This document shows positions 16,821 to 25,357 of a DNA stretch of 64,000 bases, in pieces. A model generated the notes under the pieces. It was given only the letters and a program-made list of their open reading frames with translations. It had not been told where the DNA came from and did not search any database. The stretch lies in NCBI RefSeq assembly GCF_018390575.1, contig NZ_JAHBCJ010000003.1, positions 248,001 to 312,000 of the forward strand, read 5' to 3'. How positions within the stretch are numbered: position 1 is the first letter of the stretch; the number at the start of each line of letters is the position of its first letter. Made by a program: the position numbers and the translations under genes. Source of the DNA: Bhargavaea massiliensis (GTDB taxonomy: Bacteria > Bacillota > Bacilli > Bacillales_A > Planococcaceae).

Positions 16821-17682
16821 TCAGATTGATTTCGGCTTTTCGGTTTTATCAGGCTCAGCGGGTTTCGATGTGCCGTTAAGCAGGCTTGCCATTTTGGCTT
16901 GTGAAGACGGTCCGAAGTAGCCATCCGGCGTGAGTCCGTGCTTTTTCTGGAAGGCGATTGCCGCGGAGCGGGAGCCCGGTCCGAAGCTGCCGTCGATGCC
17001 CAGCTTGAACCCGACCTTGTTCATGTCGCGCTGCCAGTTTCGAACAGCGGTGCCGGTCGCCCCAAGTGACAGGACCTCGCCGTAAATCATGCCGTTGGAC
17101 GGGGCAGGCTTTTCAGGTTGAGACGGCTTTTCGGTTTTATCAGGCTCAGCGGGTTTTGATGAACCGTTAAGCAGACTCGCCATCTTCGCCTGTGAAGACG
17201 GCCCGAAGTAGCCGTCCGGCGTAAGGCCGTACTTTTTCTGGAAGGCGATTGCCGCGGAGCGGGAGCCCGGGCCAAAACTGCCGTCGACGCCCAGCTTGAA
17301 CCCGACTTTGTTCATGTCGCGCTGCCAGTTTCGGACAGCGGTGCCAGTCGAGCCGAGTGAAAGCGTCTTGCCGTAGATCATGCCGTTGGACGGTGCCGGT
17401 TTTTCAGATTGATTCGGCTTTTCGGTTTTATCAGGCTCAGCGGGTTTCGATGTGCCGTTAAGCAGGCTCGCCATCTTCGCTTGTGAAGACGGCCCGAAGT
17501 AGCCGTCCGGCGTAAGGCCGTATTTTTTCTGGAAGGCGATCGCCGCCGTGCGGGATCCCGGCCCGAAGCTGCCGTCGACATCCAGCTTGAATCCGACCTT
17601 GTTCATGTCGCGCTGCCAGTCCCGGACGGCGGCGCCGGTCGCCCCGAGCGACAGAACCTTTCCGTAAATCATGCCGTTTGAC
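16310..17682 (-). repeat. Five tandem copies of a ~226-bp peptidoglycan-binding repeat
   Basis: Near-identical units lie at about 17457-17682, 17165-17390, 16874-17099, 16582-16807 and 16310-16535. The period is 291-292 bp, except 272 bp between the last two. Each encodes 'NGMIYGK..LSLGxTGxAVRxWQRDMNKVGFKL'. Linkers encode KPAEPDKTEKP. High identity at the DNA level implies recent duplication or gene conversion. Confidence 0.93.
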
Positions 17683-18599
17683 GGAACGGAAGGGGCTGAC
17701 GCAATTTGCTCCAGGTAATCCCCGCTGGCATAACCTGTTGTTCCATTAAAGCTGAAACGGTACCAGCCGTTGGATGTCACGCCGGTAACCTGGACCTTGT
17801 CCCCTTTGCTGAGTTTGCCGAGGGAACGGTACTGCGTCGTGTTGCCGGTTCTGACATTCAAGTTGTTTACCGTAGATTCAAACGTGCCGTTCAACTCCCG
17901 GACGCTGATTCCGGAAGCATGCTCAGCGCCTCCGCTTCCGATCGAGGGGGCAGATGCGTTTGCTTTGAGCGGCAGGTCCAATGCCTGGGCGATGCCAAGT
18001 GTGATTGCGGAAGCCATGTCGTTCATGAAGTTGTTGTTGCGCAGATAGGCTGCATCAGTCGGATTATCGACAAACAGGATTTCCAGAAGGATGGAAGTCA
18101 TGCCTGATTCCCGGAGCACGTGGAAGTTGGCGCTTTTCTTTCCGCGGTTTTTCAGCCCATAACGGTTCAGTACTTTCTGGACTTCTTTATTGATCTCATT
18201 CTGGACTTCACGATCTTTTGCCGTAGCATTTCTGGAGTGGATATAATCTTCATATCCTGAACCCCCTCCAGAGTTGTGGTGGACAGAAACAAGCAAGTCC
18301 GCACCCCATGCATTGGCCAAATCCGTTCTTTCAGTCAGGGAAAGGAAAATGTCCGAATCGCGGGTCATTTTAGTATTGACCACATAGGAGGCGTTCAGTT
18401 TCTGGTTGATCATCAGGGATAGCTTCAAGTTAAGATCTTTTTCCGCAAGCCCGTTTCCGAGCGCTCCGGAATCATGTCCTCCGTGACCCGGATCGACAAC
18501 CACCTTGGCAGGTGATTCAGCTAATACGGCAAACGGGGCAGATAGGGAAAGGGCGACGGTAACGGCGAGAATCTTCTTGGTCAGTTTGTTTTTTTTCAT
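16821..18599 (-). CDS. N-acetylmuramoyl-L-alanine amidase (Amidase_3 + SH3 + PG-binding repeats), frameshifted
   Basis: From ATG 18599 the protein has a signal peptide, an Amidase_3 domain (about 30-215: zinc His and Glu in 'DPGHGGHDSG' and 'LAEKDLN', 'SVHHNSG', catalytic Glu in 'LLEILFVDNP'), an SH3 domain (about 235-300) and three peptidoglycan-binding repeats. It cuts the MurNAc-L-Ala bond. Linker 3 should read TEKPNQSEKP as in linker 1, but an extra A (minus strand, near 16830-16832) gives TEKPKSI-stop. The 592-residue product is probably still active, since the catalytic part is intact. Confidence 0.88.
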   Translation of the reverse strand: MKKNKLTKKILAVTVALSLSAPFAVLAESPAKVVVDPGHGGHDSGALGNGLAEKDLNLKLSLMINQKLNASYVVNTKMTRDSDIFLSLTERTDLANAWGADLLVSVHHNSGGGSGYEDYIHSRNATAKDREVQNEINKEVQKVLNRYGLKNRGKKSANFHVLRESGMTSILLEILFVDNPTDAAYLRNNNFMNDMASAITLGIAQALDLPLKANASAPSIGSGGAEHASGISVRELNGTFESTVNNLNVRTGNTTQYRSLGKLSKGDKVQVTGVTSNGWYRFSFNGTTGYASGDYLEQIASAPSVPSNGMIYGKVLSLGATGAAVRDWQRDMNKVGFKLDVDGSFGPGSRTAAIAFQKKYGLTPDGYFGPSSQAKMASLLNGTSKPAEPDKTEKPNQSEKPAPSNGMIYGKTLSLGSTGTAVRNWQRDMNKVGFKLGVDGSFGPGSRSAAIAFQKKYGLTPDGYFGPSSQAKMASLLNGSSKPAEPDKTEKPSQPEKPAPSNGMIYGEVLSLGATGTAVRNWQRDMNKVGFKLGIDGSFGPGSRSAAIAFQKKHGLTPDGYFGPSSQAKMASLLNGTSKPAEPDKTEKPKSI

Positions 18600-18714
18600 T
18601 TCATCCACCTTATGTATAGATTTTGAAGCCACTGCATACGGACGGTCCTGTTCCCTTCACCGCTGATTTTGCCGAATAAACGGGGATTATCTGCGGCGAG
18701 GAGGATTCCGAGAT

Positions 18715-18723
18715 ATTATAGCA
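18715..18723 (-). promoter_or_regulatory. Extended -10 promoter of the amidase gene
   Basis: TGCTATAAT lies on the minus strand about 115 bases before the amidase start. No clear -35 is seen. I find no WalR box here. Confidence 0.45.
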
Positions 18724-18911
18724 TAAATTGGATTGATAAAAATTAGGCTGATAGTAATAGTTATCCAGAATGGGGAAAGCCGGTTTTTATGAATAAATAG
18801 GTAATACTGAGGCATTCTATGAATTGCAGGCTGACAAAACTCGAAAATTGTTTCGCCTTCAATAAGAATGGGAATAAATAGATGAATACCGCAATGGAGG
18901 TACCGTGAGGA

Positions 18912-19058
18912 TTGGAGAATTCCGTCGAATTTCAGATGTTTTCGTACGAGCTTTTGCGATTGTATATAGATTTGGAACAATGCCGGGACGAAGAATTGCA
19001 AATGAAAATTGCAGAGGACATCGACCTGCTTGAACGCGCCATCAGTGCCTTACAATGA
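18912..19058 (+). CDS. Small 48-residue helical protein, unrecognised
   Basis: A TTG at 18912 preceded by GGAGG opens a 48-residue frame, 'LENSVEFQMFSYELLRLYIDL' and onward, that is amphipathic and acidic throughout. An internal ATG at 18936 would give 40 residues. The stop codon overlaps the base of a strong terminator, which supports a real short transcript. I do not recognise the family; the size and helicity would suit a small regulatory or protein-binding factor, but that is a guess. Confidence 0.6.
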   Translation: MENSVEFQMFSYELLRLYIDLEQCRDEELQMKIAEDIDLLERAISALQ

Positions 19059-19083
19059 TCGTTTTTAGGACGATCTTTTTTTT
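19057..19083 (+). terminator. Terminator after the 48-residue gene
   Basis: GATCG (19057-19061) pairs with CGATC (19071-19075) and is followed by eight T. It begins on the stop codon of the small gene. Confidence 0.75.
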
Positions 19084-19170
19084 GTTTTTAATAATGTTGT
19101 GAATGTGGATGGAATGAACTTGAACTTCGCATAATAACGCCAAAATGACTAAAGTGGAGGCGAACAGCCC

Positions 19171-19398
19171 ATGACGAATGCAAACCCGGTCTGCATCGAA
19201 TGCGGAAAAGAATTTGACCCCGGCATGTCTTCCGAACCTGACCGCTGTGCCGACTGCATCACGCCGGACGAAGAAGCCAACCCGACCGGCGGCCCGAGCA
19301 CTTATGTCGAGGACCCGCACGACACCAAGCCGCCCGATCCGTACGACCCAAACCCAGATGACCTGGAACCTAAGGATTATGAGGAGGAAGTGGAGTAG
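19171..19398 (+). CDS. Small acidic protein with two CxxC pairs
   Basis: The 75-residue protein has 'CIECGKEF' near residue 8 and 'CADC' near 26, a compact zinc-ribbon layout. A Pro/Asp/Glu-rich unstructured tail (35-75) follows with repeated DPxDP-like motifs. ATG 19171 follows GTGGAGG, and a 15-17-bp-stem terminator ends the unit. Function is unknown; related short zinc-ribbon proteins are common in Bacillales. Confidence 0.75.
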   Translation: MTNANPVCIECGKEFDPGMSSEPDRCADCITPDEEANPTGGPSTYVEDPHDTKPPDPYDPNPDDLEPKDYEEEVE

Positions 19399-19401
19399 CA
19401 A

Positions 19402-19441
19402 ACCAGGTGAGAAAACAGACTGTTTTCTCACCTGGTATTTT
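19402..19441 (+). terminator. Long-stem terminator
   Basis: ACCAGGTGAGAAAACAG is followed by its exact complement and then ATTTTTG, giving a stem of about 15 pairs. It ends the CxxC gene. Confidence 0.9.
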
Positions 19442-19451
19442 TGTGCCTCGG

Positions 19452-19545
19452 CTGAGTGCTTCTAAATTTCATGGAGTGCTTCCAAGTTGGGGGCGAGTGC
19501 GTCCAAATCTTCCCCGAGTGCTTCGAAAAGGATTACTCGTGCCGG
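19452..19545. repeat. 21-bp-phased array, core GAGTGCTTC
   Basis: GAGTGC cores begin at 19454, 19474, 19495 and 19516, spaced 20, 21 and 21 bases, with A/C-rich tails such as TTCCAAG and GTCCAAA. Weaker units may follow to about 19570. The array lies between a terminator and the next gene. Confidence 0.8.
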
Positions 19546-19648
19546 GAGGCGGGCATTCTCGCAATGCTTGGAAGCAATTAAACACTTTAACCAATATTCA
19601 GTTATCTATATACTGAGCACAAAGGAGTTTAGAAGGGCGAGTGAGCGA

Positions 19649-20773
19649 ATGAGAGTGGCAGTTATCGGAGCGGGAATCGTCGGGGCAAGCGCGGCCTATC
19701 ACTTGAGCAGGCGGGCGGATACTGAAGTGATTCTGATCGACAAGGAGCAGGACGGGAAGGCGACACTTGCGGGAGCGGGAATCATCTGTCCATGGGTGTC
19801 CCATGTCGGGAACCCGGATTGGTACCGGCTGGCGAAAGAGGGGGCGAAGTTTTATCCGGAACTGGTCCGGCATCTTGAAGAGGACGGAGAAAGCCAGACC
19901 AGTTACAAGCAGGTCGGTGCGCTTTGTGTGAGCGACCGGCCGGAGGAACTGGACCGGATTGAAGAGGCAGTCCGGGCCAAGCAGCCAGATGCTCCTGAAT
20001 TGGGAGAAGTACTGAGACTGGATGCCAAGGAGACCCGGCGCAGGTTCCCTCCATTAAATGAGGAACTCGAATCCGTCTACGTATCGGGCGCGGCCAGGAT
20101 AGACGGCCGGCTGCTGCGAAAGGCGATGGTGCGGGCCGCAAAGAAAAATGGGGCGCGCATTATAGAAGGAGAAGCAAGTCTGATTTCAGATGGTGACAAG
20201 ATGACGGGCGTTTCAGTAGGTGACGAAGTCATCAATGCTGACCAAGTGATTGTCACCGCAGGCGCCTGGGTGCCGGAGCTCTTGGAGCCGATCGGTGTGC
20301 AGGTGAACGTACAGCCGCAACGGGGCCAGATCCTTCATATTGATGTGCAGGGTGAAGACACGTCGGACTGGCCGGTCGTCCTGCCGCAGAGCAGCCACTA
20401 CATGCTGGCGTTTGACGACTCTCGCGTGGTGGCGGGCGCAACAAGGGAGACCGGTTCCGGATTTGATTACCGCCAGACAGTCGGCGGGGTGCATGAAGTC
20501 ACAGGTGAAGCGCTCCGGATCGCCCCCGGACTCTCGCAGGGCACGCTCAAGGAAGTCCGGATCGGCTTCCGTCCGATGGGTGAGGATTCTCTTCCGCTGT
20601 TAGGGAAGCTTGATGAAGTTGGACAAGTCACTGTCGCGACCGGGCTCGGGCCGTCTGGTCTGATGATGGGGCCATATGTCGGGTATCTTGCCGCCTGCCT
20701 TGCGACGGGTGAGGAGGCCGGGATGGATCTGAGTGCTTACCATCCGTTGCGGGGAGCGGCAGTGAATGGGTGA
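19649..20773 (+). CDS. FAD-dependent oxidoreductase, DAO family (D-amino-acid dehydrogenase/glycine-oxidase-like)
   Basis: The 374-residue protein begins with the FAD Rossmann motif 'VAVIGAGIVGASAAYHLSRR' and ends with the DAO-family 'VTVATGLGPSGLMMGPYVG'. Members oxidise the amine of D-amino acids, glycine or sarcosine. I start it at ATG 19649, where the family homology begins. A longer in-frame extension to 19487 runs through the 21-bp array and is not coding. It stands alone, so the substrate cannot be inferred from context. Confidence 0.87.
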   Translation: MRVAVIGAGIVGASAAYHLSRRADTEVILIDKEQDGKATLAGAGIICPWVSHVGNPDWYRLAKEGAKFYPELVRHLEEDGESQTSYKQVGALCVSDRPEELDRIEEAVRAKQPDAPELGEVLRLDAKETRRRFPPLNEELESVYVSGAARIDGRLLRKAMVRAAKKNGARIIEGEASLISDGDKMTGVSVGDEVINADQVIVTAGAWVPELLEPIGVQVNVQPQRGQILHIDVQGEDTSDWPVVLPQSSHYMLAFDDSRVVAGATRETGSGFDYRQTVGGVHEVTGEALRIAPGLSQGTLKEVRIGFRPMGEDSLPLLGKLDEVGQVTVATGLGPSGLMMGPYVGYLAACLATGEEAGMDLSAYHPLRGAAVNG

Positions 20774-20871
20774 TGGGCATGCCGGTGGAAAAATTCCATT
20801 TACTGTCTGGTTTCCCTCTCATGAAATGCTATAATTAAGGAAAATCCAAATAGAGGAAGAGGGGCTGCGCC

Positions 20872-21486
20872 ATGCTCAAAAAAATCGCTTCCGACGCGCT
20901 CGGGCTGTCGGATATCGGGAAAATCATCGGGCCGGCGGACTATGACAAGACCGACGCTGATGATTACATCCGCCATGAAGACAACGAGAAAATCTATTTC
21001 CTGATTAAGACGAAGGCGGACGAGTACTGCTTCACCAATATCGCGTTCATCCATGTGGACGGGGACACCGCCGTGTCTTCCAAGCGGACGCTGAAGCGCT
21101 ATCCGTACTCGCAATACAAGTTTGGGGATGTCACGCTTGAGACCGCGGGGAAAGTGGACCTTGATGTCGAGATCAAGTTCACGCTGGGTAACCAGGCCTA
21201 CAGCATCGACGTCGATAAAAAGCAGCTGGATCAGCTGAAAGACCTTTATAAGGCGCTTGTCTACATCGCCGAAGTGACACACGAGAACAGCATTCAGATG
21301 GATATGGCCACACAGAGTCTTGACCGGGCTGTCCAGGTGCTCCACAACACCCGTCCCGCGGAGGTTCAGCTTTCCGAGCAGTACGAGAAGCTGACCGAGT
21401 TTGGCTTTAACTGGATGCAGCAGGCCCGTGCCAAGTACCATGAGAAAGACTTCGGCGCGGTGTTTGAGAAGTATATTAATAACTGA
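20872..21486 (+). CDS. YvbH-like bacterial PH-domain protein
   Basis: The 204-residue protein has an N-terminal bacterial PH domain (about 1-125; 'YIRHEDNEKIYFLIKTKADEYCFTN' and 'KRYPYSQYKFGDVTLETAG') followed by a helical extension (about 125-204). This is the arrangement of B. subtilis YvbH. The role of the family is not known. A TATAAT at 20830-20835 lies about 40 bases before the start, behind AGAGGAAGAGGGG. It has no signal peptide and is probably cytosolic. Confidence 0.82.
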   Translation: MLKKIASDALGLSDIGKIIGPADYDKTDADDYIRHEDNEKIYFLIKTKADEYCFTNIAFIHVDGDTAVSSKRTLKRYPYSQYKFGDVTLETAGKVDLDVEIKFTLGNQAYSIDVDKKQLDQLKDLYKALVYIAEVTHENSIQMDMATQSLDRAVQVLHNTRPAEVQLSEQYEKLTEFGFNWMQQARAKYHEKDFGAVFEKYINN

Positions 21487-21493
21487 TCTTACT

Positions 21494-21528
21494 GAGGAGA
21501 GGGCTGAATTGAGCCTTCTTTTCTTTTT
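21494..21528 (+). terminator. Probable terminator after the YvbH-like gene
   Basis: AGAGGGCT and AGCCTTCT can pair around GAATTG and are followed by TTTCTTTTTG. Confidence 0.55.
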
Positions 21529-21750
21529 GTCTTGAAAAAAGTAGAAAGAAGGTTAAGTGACTCTACACGGGGACTTATCGACGAAAAAGGAAGGGGTCCA
21601 AAGCACCCTTCTCCGGTCGACAGGCAGGTGTTCACGATGACCATGTAGAAACTGATTAATCGAATGTATTTGTTTTAATATTCTGTTGTTTCGTGTCGGG
21701 GAGATCTGCATTCGCTAATGGGACTTACATAGGGAATCAGGAGGAGTCGG

Positions 21751-23676
21751 ATGAATCAGCTACTGCAAAAGGCAATTGCCGAACCTATGGAATTTAACCT
21801 ATCGATCAAAGAGGTCTGGAAGCGCTATACCGATTTGGGCCGATTTCCGGATGAGCCGATCCGCCATGAGATTCTTGAATCGTGGGAGCATTCGAAGAGC
21901 CTGGGTGTCGATCCGTTTCAGCAGAAGATCGAGGAGATCATCTCCCCGCATGAACTGGATCATCGCATCCGGCAGAATGAACAGCTTCTTTCTTACGCAT
22001 CTCCGCAGATTACGGATTTAAACGATTTATTGAATGAATCGGGGACAATGCTATGCGTCACCGACAGGCATGGGACTATATTGGATTCTTTCGGCGACCG
22101 CTCCACGTTAAAGCGGGCTGAGGTGCTGAATATTTTCGAGGGCGGGACGTGGAGCGAGAGCTCGGCAGGGACGAATGCGGTTGGGGTGGCCTTGAAGACG
22201 AAGGCGCCTGCACAGGTGTTTTTCTCGGAGCATTTCTGCGAGAAGAACCATGAGTGGTACTGCATGGCGAGCCCGATCCTTGCGCCTTTCACGAAAGAAT
22301 TGGTCGGGATTGTTAATGTCGCCGGCTGCAATCTGAATCTGCATCCGCATACATTAAAACTGCTTGTCTCGGAAGCGAAAAATCTGTCGGGCTCCATCCA
22401 TGCCCGGCTTTACGAAGATGCCATCCGTGAAAACCTCTTTCTGACTGCGGCACTGGATGGCACAGAAGATGCAGTGTTCGTCGTGGACAGCCAAAAGGAG
22501 ATCATCAACCGGAATAAGGCTGCCGCTGTTCATCCCTCACTTTCGGGAATTTCCGGTGCCGGTTTGATCAAAGGGCTGGATTCCCTGCTTGAACAATCCA
22601 TGCTGACAGGACAAAAAATACAGAATGAAAGTATCCGGCATAAATCGCATATCTATCGCTGTTCAATCTATCCCCTCACTTTCCAGGAAATCGGCCTGGG
22701 TGCCGTTGTTTTCCTTAGGCAATCGCCGGATCTGCCCGGACAAAAGAAGCGGCGGTCCACTGCATCATCCGATGATGCTGCCTTCGCGCATGTCATCGGT
22801 TCATCGACCCCGATGGTGCAGGTGATCAACCAGGCGAAAAAGGCGGCGGCCATTGACGCGACGCTCTTCCTGTCGGGCGAGACCGGCACGGGGAAAGAAG
22901 TATTCGCACAGGCCATTCACCGTGCAGGCAGCAGGCGGAACAAGCCGTTTGTCGCCATCAACTGCGGCGCCATTCCGCCGGGCCTGCTAGAGAGTGAACT
23001 GTCGGGTTACGAAGCTGGCTCGTTCACGGGCGCAAAATCAAAAGGCAGTCCGGGAAAGTTTGAAATGGCGGAGGGCGGTACGATCTTCCTCGATGAAATC
23101 GGGGACATGCCGCTGGAATCCCAGGTGCATCTGCTCCGAATCTTAGAGGAACGGGAAGTGAGACGGATCGGCGGTGAGCGGGCGATTCCGGTTGATGTCC
23201 GGGTCATCGCCGGTACACACCGTGATCTGAAGCGGGCCGTCGAAGAGGGGACCTTCAGGGAGGACCTTCTGTATCGCCTTAAGATTATCCAACTGACGCT
23301 ACCCCCTCTTCGTGAACGAATAGAAGATATACCTGAATTGAGCCGCAGGTTCATCGAGGAAAATGCCGGGCAGTTCGGCAAGCGTCAAGTCCGTGTCTTG
23401 CCCGAAACGATAAAATGTCTCATGGACTATCACTGGCCAGGCAATGTCCGTGAACTGAAAAACGTCATCCAGCAGGCACTGTTCACCATGGATGGGGAGA
23501 CGCTTTGCCCGTCTCATCTGCCTGCCGAGATATCGGCTTCCGCTCCGCAGTCGGAGAAAGCTCGCCTGCTGGATGCGTTGCAGGCGGAAGATGGAGTGGT
23601 TTCGCATGCGGCGATCCGCTTAGGCATCTCGCGTGCGACGATGTACCGCAGAATGAAGAAATATCAACTCACATGA
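21751..23676 (+). CDS. acoR: AcoR, sigma-54 enhancer-binding activator of acetoin catabolism
   Basis: The 641-residue protein has an N-terminal GAF sensor (about 60-205), a linker or PAS-like part, a sigma-54 AAA+ domain (about 345-570) and a Fis-type helix-turn-helix at the C-terminus ('AAIRLGISRATMYRRMKKY'). Walker A is 'GETGTGKE' and Walker B 'GTIFLDEIGD'. The sigma-54 contact loop reads GSFTGA, where GAFTGA is usual. It lies directly upstream of the aco operon, which has a sigma-54 promoter and TGAGAC repeats, so it is the likely activator. Confidence 0.92.
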   Translation: MNQLLQKAIAEPMEFNLSIKEVWKRYTDLGRFPDEPIRHEILESWEHSKSLGVDPFQQKIEEIISPHELDHRIRQNEQLLSYASPQITDLNDLLNESGTMLCVTDRHGTILDSFGDRSTLKRAEVLNIFEGGTWSESSAGTNAVGVALKTKAPAQVFFSEHFCEKNHEWYCMASPILAPFTKELVGIVNVAGCNLNLHPHTLKLLVSEAKNLSGSIHARLYEDAIRENLFLTAALDGTEDAVFVVDSQKEIINRNKAAAVHPSLSGISGAGLIKGLDSLLEQSMLTGQKIQNESIRHKSHIYRCSIYPLTFQEIGLGAVVFLRQSPDLPGQKKRRSTASSDDAAFAHVIGSSTPMVQVINQAKKAAAIDATLFLSGETGTGKEVFAQAIHRAGSRRNKPFVAINCGAIPPGLLESELSGYEAGSFTGAKSKGSPGKFEMAEGGTIFLDEIGDMPLESQVHLLRILEEREVRRIGGERAIPVDVRVIAGTHRDLKRAVEEGTFREDLLYRLKIIQLTLPPLRERIEDIPELSRRFIEENAGQFGKRQVRVLPETIKCLMDYHWPGNVRELKNVIQQALFTMDGETLCPSHLPAEISASAPQSEKARLLDALQAEDGVVSHAAIRLGISRATMYRRMKKYQLT

Positions 23677-23766
23677 TCAATGGCAGTGGTGCCGGAACGC
23701 TTGATGCGTGCCGGGCTCCACTGCCATATTTACACTTCCGATGTTAACTTCTTTAGTTTATATAGT

Positions 23767-23802
23767 TGAGACGCTGAGACACATTTTCGTCTCAGTGAGA
23801 CA
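23767..23802 (+). promoter_or_regulatory. Putative AcoR upstream activating sites
   Basis: TGAGAC occurs at 23767 and 23775, inverted as GTCTCA at 23789, and again at 23797. CTGAGAC (23774) and GTCTCAG (23789) form a 22-bp inverted repeat. The cluster lies about 90-125 bases before the -24 element, the normal place for an enhancer-binding activator. Confidence 0.75.
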
Positions 23803-23890
23803 CTTGTAAGGTTATTCCTATCAATCTTACCTCGCTCACAAACACAGTCAAACCAACCTTCCCAAACTTTTTCCGCTTTAAACATCACCT

Positions 23891-23906
23891 TGGCACACTT
23901 CTTGCA
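23891..23906 (+). promoter_or_regulatory. Sigma-54 promoter of the aco operon
   Basis: TGGCACACTTCTTGCA fits the -24/-12 consensus TGGCACR-N4-TTGCW at every defined position. Transcription should start near 23918. Confidence 0.93.
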
Positions 23907-23986
23907 AATCTCTTAAAATGAGCCGCTCAGGCAGAATCGATCAGCCAGGCGGAATCACCACACGTCGAAAGCAAGGTGATGCAGGT

Positions 23987-25342
23987 TTGTTGGAAACGTA
24001 TGATTTAGCAGTAATCGGAGCGGGGCCCGGCGGTTACGTCGCGGCAATCCGCGCAGCACAGCTTGGGAAAAAGGTGGCCCTGGTAGAAAAGGGGAAGTTG
24101 GGGGGCACTTGCCTGAATGTCGGTTGTATCCCGTCCAAATCCCTGCTCCGGCACAGCGAGCTTGTCCAGGAGATCCGGAAGGCGAATGAATGGGGCATCC
24201 AGACCGGAGAAATGACCATCGATTTTACAAAGCTGATGAAGCGGAAGGATCGGGTGGTCGACACGTTAAAGAACGGCATCGGTTACCTCATCAAGAAGAA
24301 CCGGATCACGCTCTTCGAGGGAACCGCTACGGTCAGCAACGACCTCGTCGTCACGGCCGGCGCCAAGCAACTCCGCGCGAAGGACATCATTCTGGCGACC
24401 GGCAGCAGGCCGTTTGTTCCGCCCATTCCGGGGCTGGACCAGGCCGACTATCTGACGACTGATACATTCTTCGAACTGCAGAAGCTCCCCGGGAAACTTG
24501 TCATCATCGGTGGCGGCGTGATCGCCATCGAGCTCGCCTTCGCCGTCGCTCCGCTCGGGTCGGATGTGACGATCCTTGAAGTGGCGGACGACATCCTGTC
24601 TACAGAGGATCCGGACGCCAGGGAGATCATCAAAAAGCGGCTGGATGATCTGGGCGTGCAAGTGGTCACGAAGGCAATCATCTCCAACGTCACAAACGAG
24701 AGCGTCACTGCAGGGGATGAGACCTATCTATTCGACCGGCTTTTAGTTGCGACCGGAAGAGTCCCCAATCTGGATGCAGCCGGGGAACTTGACCTGAACA
24801 TGGATCGCTCGGGGCGCTATGTAAAGGTCAATGAGTTCTATGAGACGAGCAGGCCACATATCTATGCGATCGGCGACATGATCGGCGGCTATCAATTGGC
24901 CCACGCGGCAAGTGCGGAAGGACTGGTCGCCGCCAGTGCCATCGCAGGCGAAGATCCAAGGCCGCTTGATCCAGCTTCCATTCCGCGCTGTGTCTACACC
25001 CAGCCCGAGATAGCTTCGTTCGGCCTGAGTGAGGAGGTGGCGCAAGCCAAAGGTTATCAGGTGAGGGTGAAGGTATCCCCGCTGTCGGGGAACGGGAAGG
25101 CCCTTGCCATGGGAGAGACGGAGGGCTTCATCAAGCTGATCTCCGACACGGCCTACGGAGAAATATTGGGAGCTGTCATCGTCGCACCGAATGCCACAGA
25201 AATGATCCAGGAAGTGCTGGCGGTCAAAGGCTTGGAAGGTACCATGCATGAACTGGCCGGCTTTGTCCGGGCCCACCCTTCGGTATCGGAAGCAATCGGA
25301 GAAAGCGCCGAAGCATTTTTTGAACTGGCCATCCATCAATAA
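23987..25342 (+). CDS. Dihydrolipoyl dehydrogenase (E3) of the acetoin dehydrogenase complex
   Basis: The protein of about 451 residues has the FAD motif 'LAVIGAGPGGYVAAIRAAQLG', the redox disulfide 'GGTCLNVGCIPSK', an NAD motif 'LVIIGGGVIAIELA' and the C-terminal dimer region 'GFVRAHPSVSEAIGE' (the active-site His-Pro). It reoxidises lipoyl groups on AcoC. The frame is open to ATG 23918, but that codon is at the expected transcription start. I prefer TTG 23987 with AAGGTG upstream. It is the first gene of the operon; in B. subtilis the E3 gene acoL follows acoC. Confidence 0.93.
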   Translation: MLETYDLAVIGAGPGGYVAAIRAAQLGKKVALVEKGKLGGTCLNVGCIPSKSLLRHSELVQEIRKANEWGIQTGEMTIDFTKLMKRKDRVVDTLKNGIGYLIKKNRITLFEGTATVSNDLVVTAGAKQLRAKDIILATGSRPFVPPIPGLDQADYLTTDTFFELQKLPGKLVIIGGGVIAIELAFAVAPLGSDVTILEVADDILSTEDPDAREIIKKRLDDLGVQVVTKAIISNVTNESVTAGDETYLFDRLLVATGRVPNLDAAGELDLNMDRSGRYVKVNEFYETSRPHIYAIGDMIGGYQLAHAASAEGLVAASAIAGEDPRPLDPASIPRCVYTQPEIASFGLSEEVAQAKGYQVRVKVSPLSGNGKALAMGETEGFIKLISDTAYGEILGAVIVAPNATEMIQEVLAVKGLEGTMHELAGFVRAHPSVSEAIGESAEAFFELAIHQ

Positions 25343-25357
25343 ATCACCTTGAGGAAA

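Noticed and set aside
18687-19001. 104-codon minus-strand ORF
   Set aside because: A+T-rich with no ribosome site; the plus strand holds a better supported 48-residue gene with terminator.
19487-19648. 54-residue N-terminal extension of the DAO-family oxidoreductase
   Set aside because: It reads through the 21-bp array (SASKSSP, SASKRIT) and the FAD-binding motif begins at the ATG at 19649, as in the family.
23918-23986. ATG 23918 as start of the E3 gene
   Set aside because: It is at the expected transcription start of the sigma-54 promoter, so no ribosome site could precede it on the mRNA.
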